Positions 11,214 through 22,423 of a DNA stretch of 64,000 bases are shown piece by piece (positions within the stretch are counted from its first letter, which is position 1; each line of letters begins with the position of its first letter). The stretch lies in NCBI GenBank assembly GCA_016647705.1, contig CM028335.1, positions 38,880,712 through 38,944,711 of the forward strand, in the 5' to 3' direction. A program made the translations under genes and the position numbers. The notes below the pieces were generated by a model. The model had not been told where the DNA came from. It worked only from the letters and a program-made list of their open reading frames with translations, and made no database searches. Origin of the DNA: Eucommia ulmoides (Eukaryota > Streptophyta > Magnoliopsida > Garryales > Eucommiaceae).

Positions 11214-12079
11214 CCTACAGTTGAACTTAAAAAAGAAAAAGAAAAAAGGTATTACTAAAGAAGAACATAAAAAAGGCTAGAACGGAAAAATAAAATAAAA
11301 TGAACAGATACTAAAAAATAAAAAATAAACAACAAAAGTAATTTTAGTAGAAAATATGGGAATGAACTTTGATCAATAATTCCAATAGAAATATTCTCAT
11401 TATTTTTTTATTCAATTTTCCTGGGAACAGAAGCAAAGAAAACTAAATAAATTATTTGAAAAAAAAAAATAGAATATAGAAAAAATACTAAAGCTGAAAA
11501 AAGCTCATCCGTTGTTGTTTTGAAAAAACAATATTTTAAAAAAAAAAACAGGTTAGAGCACAAATAATTTTCTAAACAGAACATAGAAAGTTGCTATTTT
11601 TTATTTTTATTTTTTATTTAAGTTGCTGAATAGATACTTTAAAAAAACAGAATATGAATAATTTGAGTAGAAAATATGGGAATGAACTTTGATAAATAAT
11701 TTCAGTATAACATTTCAGTTGTAGCCTTTCAGTTGCAGCCTTTAAAAGTGAATACAAGCAAGAAACATGGACTTATTGTCGTTTGTCACCTGGTGTAAGC
11801 ACAGAAACAATAAGGACTTAGGTTCGTCACTATGATTAATAGAACAACAAGGACTAAAACAGACCAGCACCAGGTTTGTCACCATAACAAGAAGGACTAA
11901 TAGAATAGAACAACAACTGCGATTAATAAATCTTTTGTTCATCACCACTATAAACCAGTAAGGACTAAAACAAAATTTGATCAATAAATATGATTAATAG
12001 TTGAGATAATTGTTTGAAACTTCTAATTTGCCACTTTAACCTATCGTAAAGCCTATTTTAAATTTTAGCTACTCGTCTT
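11062..12079. other. AT-rich intergenic or CACTA 5' flank; poly(A) and direct repeat
   Basis: No gene seen. It contains an A38 run (11175-11212) and other A-rich stretches. A 37-bp direct repeat (11346-11382 and 11666-11702, one mismatch) starts AGTAGAAAATATGGGAATGA. It lies upstream of the TNP2 start on the minus strand, so it may be the 5' end of that CACTA element, but I see no CACTA terminal repeat. Confidence 0.5.
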
Positions 12080-12290
12080 TAAAAGTGTAACGCATCCCAG
12101 ATTTTGATAAAGGAAGAACTAGAGATCGAGAAGAAGAGGAAACAAGTTTCCATTCCTCTCTCTCAAAATCACCCAAATCCATTCACTTCAAAAATTGATT
12201 TTCAAGGGCTTTTCAAGGCGTCGGTTTTGAAAAAACTTCTTGGACCGGGATTTTATCTTTGAAAATGAATCGTCACCTAGCATTTTCTTC
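12080..12290 (-). repeat. Tat/Ogre-like LTR fragment
   Basis: The stretch CGCATCCCAGATTTTGATAA, then a CATTCCTCTC block, CTTTTCAAGGCGTCGGTTTTG, GGACCGGGATTTTAT and GTCACCTAGCATTTTC, matches in order the LTR copies at 25485 and 56462. Only the LTR-end portion is preserved. Orientation is taken from the copy that has a primer-binding site (56437-56456). Confidence 0.7.
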
Positions 12291-13356
12291 CATCTGCTCT
12301 CATAAATTAAAAGAAATAATTTTAGGACAATGATCGTTACTAAACATGTTTCTATTCCAAGAATAATTCCGACAGGAAAAGAATTCACATTCAAGTTTAT
12401 TAAAAGGAGATATAGAAAAGCAAAAATACTGACCAAATGCCACTTAATTGCTTGAATTTGTTCTAGTTCATGACCGTTAATAAGATTAGATACTACGTTT
12501 GATCTAATGAAATTATCAGAATTCAAAAGAGACCAACAAAATTAAAGTAAAAATACCCACATTAATTGTAACAACAAATCCCCCTCTCTTCTATACAATT
12601 TTCCAGTCAAATTAAACAAGAGAAAAATAAAATTGATAGCTCCTCACTAGAGTAGTTCTTTCTTTGAGGGACTACTTAATATATACCAAATAAACCCCCG
12701 TCCCCCAATCTAACAGCTACATTATGAAGAAATTTATATACAAACAAAGATAAATAAATTTGGAAACTCACTAAAACGTGAAATTTATTGCACCCAGGCC
12801 CTTGGAGATTTTTTTTTTTTTAATTGGATGATGATATTGCTGACGATCGACATTGGATCCGAGGTCTTCTCAGAGCAAAGTTGTCGGTTTTCCAGCCTTG
12901 ATTTGTAAAAGTAACCGACCAATTTTATCGCATCTGACATGATATGTAGATCCAACTACAATATATATTCTGTTTCTAATAATACTTTTTCTTGCATTTG
13001 CTTCCACTCAAATTTTTTCCCTTTTTTATTTTTTTTATTTTTTTTTGGCGTGATTTGATTGTTCAATGGTAACAACATGTACTAGAAATAGGACTAAACC
13101 AGCTATATAACTAGGGAAAGTAGATCAAATCAACTGGAAGGAGTAAATCACACATTTACACCCCAATGTTAGTACGTTTGTTAACTTTGGGTCTTGAAGT
13201 TTTAATTGTAACAAATTGTCTGAGAAAGTTTCTAATTTGTGTCGACAATGATGAAATTTGCGTTGTATTAACACAAACAAGAAACTTTGAGATTGATAAT
13301 ATGTTAAAATTAAAACTATTAGACAAGGAAGTGCAAAATAAACAAACATTAGGGGT
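12291..13356. other. Unassigned AT-rich sequence
   Basis: Possibly more of the Tat LTR fragment on its left side, but I cannot align it. Short ORFs here (for example 13156-13470 and 13166-13423 on opposite strands) overlap each other and show no recognised domain. No gene is supported. Confidence 0.4.
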
Positions 13357-14286
13357 AGAAAGTGAGACCCTAAAACGAATTAGAGTTTCTTCGCAAATGA
13401 TCGAACTAAACACAAATTTATAACAAAATAAAAAATACAAAAGTTTGAATTTATTACCTTGACCCGACATTTATGAACACAACACGAACCAAAAGGTATA
13501 AGAAACGATCTTGACCCAATGATTATAAAGAATCACGAATCAAAGAAGTAGAGGTTGAATGCCATAAGAAATCTTGATCAATTCAAAAAAGTTTTCTAAA
13601 GAAATTAAAAAGAAAAATCATCTCAAATATATTAATCAATATCAAAGTTATTTTTCCCAAGGCTACAATGCCTCTTAAATAGGAAATCAAGAAAACCCTA
13701 GATAACTTTATCAAAATAAGTTGCCACATATCTAGGAGAATCTCTAGCAATGTGGAAGACAAAGTCAAAGAAATTAAGAAATTGAAATAGACTGCCGCAT
13801 ATTTAGAAGAATTCCTAGTAATGTGGAAGATAAAGTCAAATAAATAAAGAAATCAGAATAGGTTGCCACATATCTAGGAGAATTCCAAACAATGTGGAAG
13901 ACAAAGTAAAAGAACTAAGTAAGTTTCCTAATTACTCCCAGTTTAAAAATGAATAGACTACTTGGCATTAATGCCTTACAAAACAGTTAATAAATAACTT
14001 AAAATAAAATTGAAAGACTAATTAATAAAATAAATGAGTTAAATATCCGTGTCTCATCCCTAGACCCGTTCAAGTTCACACCTAAGCCCATTCGCTTGCC
14101 TTGATGGAATGAATTAGGTCCTAGTTGTCATTTAGACCTAATTTGGTCTTCACCATTGTAAACTCAGTCCAAATCTCTTGAATTGTCCCATTAAGTGCCT
14201 CTTTAAATCTTTTAGCCCTTGCCCTTGTTGTTCGGCCGACTAGAACATGCAATGGGTCTTTTGGTGTAGCTGATATATTCTTATCA
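13357..14286 (-). repeat. 3' LTR of element D
   Basis: Colinear with 21706-22418. On the minus strand it starts TGATAAGAATATATCAGC right after the polypurine tract. It includes a ~74-bp tandem repeat (13717-13918). The lower end is approximate because the two copies diverge there. Confidence 0.75.
13717..13918. repeat. Tandem ~74-bp hairpin repeat in LTR of element D (3 copies)
   Basis: Each unit holds nested inverted arms: CCACAT and ATGTGG outside, CTAGGA and TCCTAG inside, with a 4-base loop in the best copies, followed by GAAGACAAAGTCAAAGAAAT. Three diverged units occur here and three in the other LTR (22083-22260). Confidence 0.8.
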
Positions 14287-14299
14287 TTCCCTCACACTT
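14287..14299 (-). promoter_or_regulatory. Polypurine tract of element D
   Basis: On the minus strand AAGTGTGAGGGAA immediately precedes the TGATAAG that starts the LTR. It follows directly after the end of the integrase frame. Confidence 0.65.
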
Positions 14300-15270
14300 G
14301 AAAAGGATTTGTCGTCAAATCTTCACCTACACCAAACGGAGATAAGTCAATCACATTAAAAGTAGCACTTACGTTAAACTCATTTGGAAGGTCCAACTTG
14401 TAGGCATTGTAATTGAACCGTTCTATCACTTGAAAAGAGCCATCTCCCCTTAGAAGTAGCTTAGAACGCCTTTGTTGGGGAAACCATTCCTTTCTCATAT
14501 GTAACCAAACCTAATCACCAGGTTCAAATGCAACCTTCTTATACCCCTTATTAGCTTGGTTGACACATTGCTCAGTTCTCCTCGCAATATTTTGTCTGGC
14601 CTTTTCATGTATCTACTTACTAAAATCAGCCTTTTTCTTCCTATGCATAGGTAAAGGAGTTAAATCCAAAGAAGTCAATGGATTAAAACCATACACAATT
14701 TTAAACGGTGAAAATTTAGTTGCAGAATGCACACCCCTATTATATGCGAACTCTACATGCAATAAACAATCTTCCCGTGTCTTCAAATTCTTTGTATTAT
14801 AGTACACAATAAAATAGATAAAGTCCTATTAACTACATTGGTTTGACCAACCGTTTGTGGGTGACAAGTAGGAGAAAATAAAAGTTTAGTTCTGAGCTTA
14901 CCCCCACAAAGTCTACCAAAAATAACTTAAGAACTTAGAATCTCTATCCGAAACAATAGTCTTAGGCATGCCATGCAACCTAACTATTTTCTAGAAGAAC
15001 AAAATAACAACATGTGATGCATCATCGATTTTATGACGTGGAATAAAATGAGCCATCTTAGAAAACCTATATACAACTACATATATAGAATCTCGACCTC
15101 TTTTTGACTTAGGTAAATCTAACACAAAATCCATAGAAAATATCAATCTAAGGTGCACTAGGTATAGGTAAAGGAGTATACAAACCATAATGCTTAACCT
15201 TAGACTTAGCTTGCCTGCAAACAATACACTTCTCACAAATTCTCTCGCCTTTACGTTTCATATGAGGTCA
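14292..15270 (-). pseudogene. Integrase relic of element D
   Basis: From high to low coordinates on the minus strand: a zinc-binding relic with [14 protein letters not shown] (second CxxC pair intact) near 15200-15250, then the catalytic-core start [20 protein letters not shown] with its first aspartate, [11 protein letters not shown], a second-aspartate region near 14950, and [21 protein letters not shown] (14613-14807). The C-terminal part (14292-14498) contains RGDGSFQVIERFN, YKLDLPNEFNVSATFNV and DLSPF, the typical Ty3/gypsy integrase tail, and ends DLTTNPFQV right at the polypurine tract. Frameshifts and stops separate the pieces and the catalytic glutamate is not clearly readable. Non-functional. 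Confidence 0.8.
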
Positions 15271-15299
15271 AAAGAAGTGTTCATACAAAACATCTAAAG

Positions 15300-16980
15300 T
15301 CTTAGATATGTCAGAATGCCCCATTAAACCACCCCCACGAGCTTCTCAAACAACCAATTCTCACAATGAACATTTAGGCGCACACAATTTATTTTCTCCA
15401 AACAAAAACTCATTATGCCTAAATAACTTGCCTGATGCTACTTTCTCACATGCATTAAATACATTACCAAAATCCGAATCATTAACATACAAATACTTAA
15501 TATATTCAAAACGAATCAATTTTGCATCTGAGGTAGAAAGTAAGGCATACCTTCGAGAAAATTTATTTGCCACAACGTTTTCCTTACCTTACTTGTACTT
15601 GATCATATAAGGAAACGTTTCAATAAACTCCATCCACTTGGCATGTCTCTTGTTCAGCTTTTGTTGACCCTTCAAATATTTTAAAGATTCATGATCCGTG
15701 TGAATCACAAATTCTTTTGGCCAAAGATAGTATTGCAAAGTCTCCAGCGCCCTACATATCTTTGTCATATGTAGGGTAATTCAAGGTTGTCACACTTAGT
15801 TTTTCACTAAAATAGGTAAGGGGATGCCCTTCCTACATTAGAATAACTCCAATACCTATTCCTGAAGCCTCATATTCAATCTCAAAAGTTTTTGTGAGCT
15901 TAGGTAAAGCAAACAAAGGTGCATTAGTCAATTCATTCTTAATCAAATTAAATGCCTTTCTCTTACTCATCACCCCACTTAAAACCCACAATATTTTTGA
16001 TAAATTCAGTTAAAGGTACAACTAAGACACTAAAATCTTTCACAAACCTTCTATAAAAGGTAGCTAACCCATGGAAACTTCTCACCAGTCCCACGCTTGT
16101 AAGTTTTGGCCACTCCTTGATTGCCTTCACCTTTCATTCATCTACATCAATTCCCTTAGAACTAACTACAAAACTATGAAATACAAGTTTATCCATTCAA
16201 AAGGTACACGTTTTGAAGTTAGCAAACAACTTTTCTTTTGTCAAAAGAATTAAAAATAAGTTTTAAATGTTCAATATGCTAATCTAAGTTTTTTCTATTA
16301 ATCAGAATGTCATCAAAGTATAAAACCACAAATTTCCTAATAAAAACATGCAAAACATGGTTTATTAATCTCATAAGCTTACTAGGTTCATTGGTTAACC
16401 CAAAAGGCATAACTAACGATTTTCTACTCATCACCTTCCCTCATCCTAATTTGACAATAACCACTTTTAAGATCAATTTTAGTAAGCACATAAGAACCAT
16501 GAAATTCATCTAGAATATCATATAATCTAGGAATGGGATATCGATACTTTACCGTGATATTATTGATGGTGAAACAATCCACACACATTAGACACGTACC
16601 TTAGGTACAAGCAGTATGGGAACTACACAAGGACTCACGCTTTCATGTACATACCCCTTCTCTATAAGCTCACTAACCTACCTTTGAAGGCCCTTTGTTT
16701 CCTTGAGATTTCTCCTATATGTGGGTCTGTTTGGAATGGATGCTCCAAGTACAAAATCAATTTGATGCTCAATTCTCCCTATTGGTGGCAAACCATTAGG
16801 TACTTCTCTAGGAAACACATCATCAAAATCTTGTAAAAGAGAAACAAAAACACTAGGTAGAGAGGGGTTAAGATCATTAGTGGTAAAACAAACCTCTTGT
16901 ACAAAAGTACAATCAAATATTGATTTGAAAACAATGTTTTTTTAATCTCACTCTCTCTTGCATAAAAACTCACTTGTTTC
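15300..16980 (-). pseudogene. Reverse transcriptase and RNase H relic of element D
   Basis: Minus-strand translation, pieced over several stops, gives ELIEKGYVHESVSPCVVPIL, then [53 protein letters not shown] and [10 protein letters not shown]. The YFDD catalytic aspartates are encoded at 16309-16314. Further on are HFFRxF-like connection residues ([14 protein letters not shown]) and an RNase H segment with [20 protein letters not shown] near 15690, then KENVVANKFSRR. These are the RT fingers, palm and RNase H landmarks of Ty3/gypsy in the right order. RT copies the element's RNA into DNA; this copy is dead, with many in-frame stops. Confidence 0.88.
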
Positions 16981-17099
16981 CTCTTTTCTTTTCCCTCACT
17001 TTTCGAATTTTACTTTCTCTTACTTTTTTTTTTTTCTCTCACTCTCTTTTGTGTTTATCACTCTCTCTATTTAACCTCACTTGATCATCATACAATTGC

Positions 17100-17288
17100 C
17101 TTGGCATTAATGGCCCAAGAAATAATGGATTCTTATTAAGTACAAAAGAATTAAATGGCCCAAGAGTAATACCTTACTTGATCATCATACACTTCCCATG
17201 GTCTTCCCAACATAGTATGTCTCGCATGTATTGGCACCACATCACATAAGACCTCGTCTTTATACTTTCCAATTGAGAGTGATACAAG
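17100..17288 (-). pseudogene. Protease C-terminal part of element D
   Basis: Minus-strand reading gives LVSLSIGKYKDEVLCDVVPI, HARHTMLGRPWEVYDDQV, the usual second half of the retropepsin-like domain (the LLGRPW motif) in this gag-pol family. It continues the reading frame of the N-terminal half at 19594-19770 once the 2.3-kb insertion is removed: the codons for ILV lie exactly at the insertion point. Confidence 0.75.
17284..17288. repeat. Target-site duplication ACAAG, left copy
   Basis: ACAAG here and at 19594-19598 brackets the insertion within the protease coding sequence of element D. Confidence 0.8.
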
Positions 17289-18495
17289 TTGTTGGCCCAA
17301 TGATCTACTCAGGAGGGAGGGTGAATTGGATAGTAATAAAATAAAATTAAATTATAACACTTGAAAATTCAAATAATTAATTTTATCATGAATTAATTAT
17401 TATCTTTATAGCAGTAGATAAGTGTTAAATAAACTAGGTTCACACTCAAACAACTATAAATAAATAAAGAAAAATAGCAGCATACCAAAATTTATACTAG
17501 TTCACCAGGCTACTCTTGTCTAATCTAGTCCTCCGAGCCCCACGGAGAGTCGCACTCACTAAACTCAAGATTCCTTTCCTAGGTAGGAACCAAACCCTTA
17601 CATTGATTCTTTTCACAAGCTTCGAATTAACCTTTACAATCCCTTTTCACAGGCTCAGGAATATCCTCATCTTTTTTTAGGCTCAAGATTAACCTAATCC
17701 TTTCACAGGCTAAGGATCAAACCGAATTCTTTTATACCTTAGGCTAAGAATCAAACTTCACCAAAAATACTCCAAGTATCATTTTCACCGATAAGGATGG
17801 AACCATTACAAATCTCATAAACTAATTTTAATTAGGAAGAATTACGCCTACCTCTTTTCACGGGAAAAGAGTAACCTAATCTTTTTATACTTTAGGAAAA
17901 TATCAATCCTCAATCTCTTTACCGGAATATATTGAAACCCACTTACCTCTAATTAGATATTCCCAATAATATCTAATACGCACACAATTCACCAATTACA
18001 AAATTGATAGGCTTTTTCCTTCTCAGAGCTTTTATTACCTCAGATTAAATTTAAACTCGATTAATGTCCCGATATATACTAGTGATAGAAATAAATTGAG
18101 AATATCAAATTTTGATTTTAATATAGACAGATAGCACACAATTTAGAACATAATCAGATTTTCACAAGAAATAGTTTCAAAATATTTTCAACCAATTTAA
18201 AGTTTAAAAACTATTTCACAAGATCGAATTACCAAGAAAGCAATAATAATAATAAACTCAATAAAAAATAAGCTTGGAACGATCTCACTAGAAAAACACC
18301 AAAAGAATGCAAATCAAATCGCTAATCAGGTCAGATCGAAGACGCCAAATGAATTAGTGCTTTAACTCAAGAATTCCAACACCAGAATGATGTTACAATA
18401 AATATATCAATATAATATCGAAATGATAACTCTCAGAAAGTGCAGGAACTAAATAGTTCATGATGGAATAATTTTTTATCTCTAAAAAACGCAGG

Positions 18496-18509
18496 TCTAT
18501 TTAAATAGA
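18496..18509 (-). promoter_or_regulatory. Possible TATA box of the inserted LTR
   Basis: TCTATTTAAATAGA, a 14-bp perfect palindrome containing a TATTTAAAT core. Assigned only by resemblance and by its place downstream (minus strand) of the palindrome cassette. Confidence 0.35.
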
Positions 18510-18865
18510 TTTGAAACAAGCCCTCCAACAAGTAGTTCTCATATGTCATGATATTTAATTGGTCATATAGACCCTATATATTGATATGACCTAATCCTGG
18601 TTCAATTTACTTAATTATAACTTTCAAAACATTCAATTTAGTCTCTCAAATAATATCACATTCTTAAATGGATAAGATATAAAGAATTAAGTATACCAAT
18701 TTGAGAAATAATCAAAATATATATACCATATCTTTAGGGACATCAAAATAGCATCCACATATCTCAAATAATATCAAATCCCTAAGATGTCTCTCAGATT
18801 TAAACCACAAAACGGCTAGTAGTGGCTACTTTTTGATCAAATCCACAAAATCCTCCAATCCTAAA

Positions 18866-19125
18866 ATAGCACCATCGGTTGACCGACCAAACATCACCAA
18901 TCGACAGATCGATTTAGGTTGTAGCCCAAGCCATTCCTCAGCCATGGTCTGTTGACCGATCCTCCATGATTTGTCGACTGATCGATTCAGAGAGTTTATG
19001 TATCGGCCATAGGTCGACCGATCTCTCCACAGTCGGTTGATCGATCGATCCAAAGACTGCACCATTTTCTCAACTTCTCCTTATTAGTTAACCAATCCAC
19101 AGTGGTCCGTTGACCAATCCCTGTG
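18866..19125. repeat. Palindrome cassette, TCGACCGATC type
   Basis: Six or more short, partly self-complementary motifs: GGTTGACCGACC, CGACAGATCGAT, GTTGACCGATCC, GTCGACTGATCGAT, GGTCGACCGATC, GTTGATCGATCGATC and GTTGACCAATCC. Spacing is irregular, 20-50 bases. Confidence 0.75.
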
Positions 19126-19593
19126 GAACACTTCTTCCTTAATTAATTTTAACTCTAATGTTCAACGTTTTTGCCCCTTTAACTGATTTTTTTCTCGGTT
19201 AACTTAATTGACACTTTAAATCAATTTTAATTACTAATCTTTCTTAAATCAATAATTATTCTTAAATTTCACATAGGAGCAAATATGTTTCACTAATTAA
19301 GATCCCAATAAAAACACACATAAACATAAATTCATTTTTATGTCGTGTGTGATCCTAATCGAGATATATTAAGAGTTAAAATTAACCTGAGTTCTTTTTT
19401 TTTCCTAAATTCTTCAAAGTATTTAGTCTCTTAATGCTTGTCTCCTTGTCAGTATCTTGAATCCTTAAACATCTTCAACAATTTCTTCATAATTAAATCA
19501 TCAATGGAACTTTTATACTGAAACACTCAATAAACTCATTAGTTCCACAAAAAATATCAACATTTAATTGTCCATCAAAATCTTAGAATCAAC

Positions 19594-19770
19594 ACAAGAA
19601 TTTTCTTATTCACTTTAATTTCTCCACAATCACTCAACCGTTGTAACTTATATAACCTAGGATATTTTAAAGTTGGTAAATTCAACGTCTCCACCAAACT
19701 AGTGCTAGCCATATTTGTACAACTCCCCCCATCAATAATCATGCTACATACCTTATTATTGACATGGCAT
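19594..19770 (-). pseudogene. Protease N-terminal part of element D, active site present
   Basis: Minus-strand reading gives NIFYTKCHVNNKVCSMIIDGG (first 20 residues shown as NIFYTKCHVNNKVCSMIIDG), then SCTNMASTSLVETLNLPTLK and LSDCGEIKVNKKILV. The aspartate of the active-site IIDGG motif is encoded at 19731-19733. The frame stops at the ACAAG duplication and resumes at 17288. The domain cleaves the Gag-Pol polyprotein in active relatives; here it is physically split. Confidence 0.82.
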
Positions 19771-19790
19771 TTAGTATAAAAAATGTTCTC

Positions 19791-21074
19791 TCATTGTATC
19801 GTCTCATCTTCTTTGACTTGTGCACTAAGAGTTCTTCTTGCAACCAGGAGCTCTCCATCAACCGAGTATTCAACATCACGTGCATCCTCCAAAGGTGGCA
19901 TCGAATCATCTTCTATCTCATCTCTGGTCTCAATACGACCATCATCTATCATAATCATCACTCTCTTGTTTGGACATTGGGATGCAATATGACATGCTCC
20001 TAAACACTTAAAGCATTTAGTTTCTCTATTTCTAGAAGGTTGTGAATTGTCCTTACCTTGGTTTTGTGTACCTCTAACTTTGTGAATTTTGGAAGGTTTG
20101 GCCTTGGGCTGAAAAATTAAACTTTTTTTTCCTCTTGCTACAATTCGATTTCCAAGAAGAAGTACTCGATTATTGCCCAACTCGTGTGGAATCCTTACGC
20201 TTCAATTGTTGCTCCACACTAATGTCTATGTGCACCATATCATTCAACTCAACATAATATTGTAACTCTACCACATTTGCAATGTCACGATTTAGCCCGA
20301 TTAAAAACCTAGTTGTAGTTGTTTCTCAGTATTCTTCCACATTCGCTCGAATCATGGCTATCTCTATATCTTTGTATTATTCTTCTATACTCTTAGAACC
20401 TTGTGTAAGACTTTGAAATTTCTGGAACAAGTCTCTATTGTAGTGACTTGGAATGAATTGTCTTCTCATAATAGCTTTCATCTCTTCCCATGTTACGATA
20501 GGTCTTTCACCTTTCCTCCTCCTACTCAAGGTAAGTTAATCCTACCATATAATAGCATAACGGTGAATTCTATGGTATCCAACTTCACCTTCTTTATCTC
20601 GGAGTAGTTGTGACAATCAAACACCAACTCTATTTTCTTCTCCCACTCCAAATAAGCTTCAAAATCATTTTTACCTTGGAAAGATGAAATATTCACCTTG
20701 ATACGTACTAAATTATTATTAATCCTCTCCCCATAATGATCTCCTTTATTCCCATATCTAGTCCCAAATCTTCATATGCTTGCATTGGAGATGCGATCAT
20801 CTTTACCTATGTTATCCTCACAATCATCTTCATATTCATACCTAGCCGGACTCCTCTCTTTTCTTTGCACATTAGGAAATTTAGGTGGCTGCCCCTTTTG
20901 CGAACTAGACTTTACATTGTCTAGTGGCTCATGTATTTCATAAAACTGCGAGTTCAACCATTCAAACTTTTGCTTTAACGACTTGAAGAAGAGTTTGACG
21001 TCTATCGCTACCAGTGTTTCATCAAACGAGCCTTCGTTTGTTTCTTGAGATATGTTTAATAACATGCAAAACAA
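19791..21074 (-). pseudogene. Gag relic of element D with CCHC zinc knuckle
   Basis: Minus-strand pieces from 21074 down: KQKFEWLNSQFYEIHEPLDN, then the retrotransposon gag domain with FPPFQGKNDFEAYLEWEKKI, ELVFDCHNYSEIKKVKLDTI, PIVTWEEMKAIMRRQFIPSH and ANVVELQYYVELNDMVHIDI, and a zinc knuckle CFKCLGACHIASQC (C-x2-C-x4-H-x4-C, one residue swap in the middle) at about 19970-20030. An acidic linker follows to protease. Gag forms the virus-like particle in active elements. At least three stops and two frameshifts break it. The longest uninterrupted piece is 19791-20180. Confidence 0.85.
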
Positions 21075-21690
21075 AGTTACTAAACCTCATAAACACTCCC
21101 TCATGTGTTTTCCTAAATATTGATGGTACTCACACTCGTGTTTCACTCAAATTGAGCTTTTACCCTCTTATGAGCTCACACTCTATTACATTTTTTCAAT
21201 CTTTAATTTACTCTTTTAGCTCTTTATTGAACTTAACCAACCTTAATAAGAAATTTCTCATGACAATTCAAACTTGACAAATTGATTCACTTAGAATGAG
21301 ATTTAGGACAAAAACAAACTGAACAGGAAGAACACAAAAGAAAACCTTATGGAATAGAACATGAAGAATTTAAATCTCAATATAGCTACTTGAATTTTTT
21401 GAATTCTATTTTTTTGTTTCCGTTTTTTTTTCTTTTTTTTGTTTCTATTTTTTCTTTTTTATTTTTTAAATAAGGAATTTTAAAAATTTGACCACTAGTA
21501 ATGATGCACCACTTTGTTTTATCAAAATCTAACCAAATTTGATTAGAACAAAAATCGCGCAATACTTTAAACAAATTCAAACTAGATTTGATGATATAAT
21601 TCATAAAAGAACAAAAAAAAAAAAAAAGGGAATGAATAGATATCAGTGAATGAAATGGAAAAGAATGGATGAAACTTGATTTAGAACCTT

Positions 21691-21702
21691 ACTCTAATTA
21701 CA
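21691..21702 (-). promoter_or_regulatory. Degenerate primer-binding site of element D
   Basis: Minus-strand TGTAATTAGAGT matches the initiator tRNA-Met site TGGTATCAGAGC at 8 of 12 positions and is followed by AAGGTTCTAAATCAAG, a context common after this site in related elements. It sits just inside the 5' LTR. Weak on its own, supported by position. Confidence 0.5.
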
Positions 21703-21705
21703 AAA

Positions 21706-22418
21706 TAATACGAATCTCACCAAGGATTAGTGAGACCCAAAACTAAATTAAGGTTTCTTCACAAAAGATCGAACTAAACTCAGATTTATAACGAAATAAA
21801 AATTCAAAGTTTGGATAGATTACCTTGACCTAATGTTTATGAGTGAAACGCAAACCAAAACTATAAGAAACGATCTTGACCCAGTGATTATAAAGAATCG
21901 CGAACCAAAGATATAGAGGTTGAATGCCACAAGAAATTTTGATAAGTTCAGAAAAGTTCTTTGAAGAAGTTAAAGAGAAAAATCCTCTCAACTATATTAA
22001 ACAATATCAAAAAAAAATTCTCAAGGATACAATGCCTCTTAAATAGGCAACCAAAAGAACCCTAGATAACTCTATCAAAATAAGCTTCCACATATCTTGG
22101 AGAATCCATTGCAATGTGGAAGACAAAGTCAAAGAAATAAAGAAATCAAAATAGATTGCAACATATCTAGGAGAATTCCTAGTACTATGGATGACAAAGT
22201 AAAAAAATAAACAAATCAAAATAGGTTGCCACATATCTAGGAGAGTTCCTAGCAATGGATCTTTTAGGCCTAACTTGGGCTTCACCATTGTAAACTCAGT
22301 CCAAATATCTGGATTTAATTAATTAAGTGCCTCTTGAAATCTTTTAGCCCTTACTCTTGTTATTGGGCCGACTAGAACATGCAATGGATCTCTTAGTGTA
22401 GCTGATATATTCTCATCA
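21706..22418 (-). repeat. 5' LTR of element D
   Basis: Colinear with 13357-14286 but missing ~240 bp near 22258. It ends at the TGATGAGAATATATCAGC boundary (22418). It contains three diverged copies of the hairpin unit CCACAT-CTAGGA-TCCTAG-ATGTGG (22083-22260). Confidence 0.78.
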
Positions 22419-22423
22419 ATATC

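Larger units (their letters stand above)
17289..19593 (-). mobile_element. LTR-like insertion (2.3 kb) inside the protease of element D
   Basis: Bounded by the direct repeat ACAAG. The lower end reads TTGTTGGCCCAATGATC followed by a GGAGGGAGGGTG block typical of plant LTR ends; the upper end reads AGAATCAAC. No coding domain is seen. It has a TATA-like palindrome TCTATTTAAATAGA (18496-18509) and an array of GACCGATC/GATCGGTC-type palindromes (18866-19125), which in minus-strand orientation lies upstream of that TATA-like site. The simplest reading is a solo LTR of an unidentified lineage. Its ends lack a clean TG...CA, so the boundary could be off by one or two bases, or it could be another kind of insertion. 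Confidence 0.65.
13357..22418 (-). mobile_element. Ty3/gypsy retrotransposon D, complete layout but decayed
   Basis: Related direct repeats at ~13357-14286 and ~21706-22418 flank minus-strand relics in the order gag, protease, RT, RNase H, integrase. That order (integrase last) is diagnostic of Ty3/gypsy. The gag type, the protease active site IIDGGSCTN and an initiator-Met-like primer site fit a chromovirus; no chromodomain is visible after integrase. The protease is interrupted by a 2.3-kb insertion (17289-19593). The right LTR has lost ~240 bp relative to the left one. The lower end is not exact to the base and no matching target duplication could be confirmed. Confidence 0.85.

Noticed and set aside
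13156-13470. Opposing ORFs left of element D
   Set aside because: They overlap each other, have no recognised motif and extend into the LTR; not supported as genes.
19764-20003. ORFs on the + strand opposite the zinc knuckle of element D
   Set aside because: Shadow frames of the minus-strand gag/protease.
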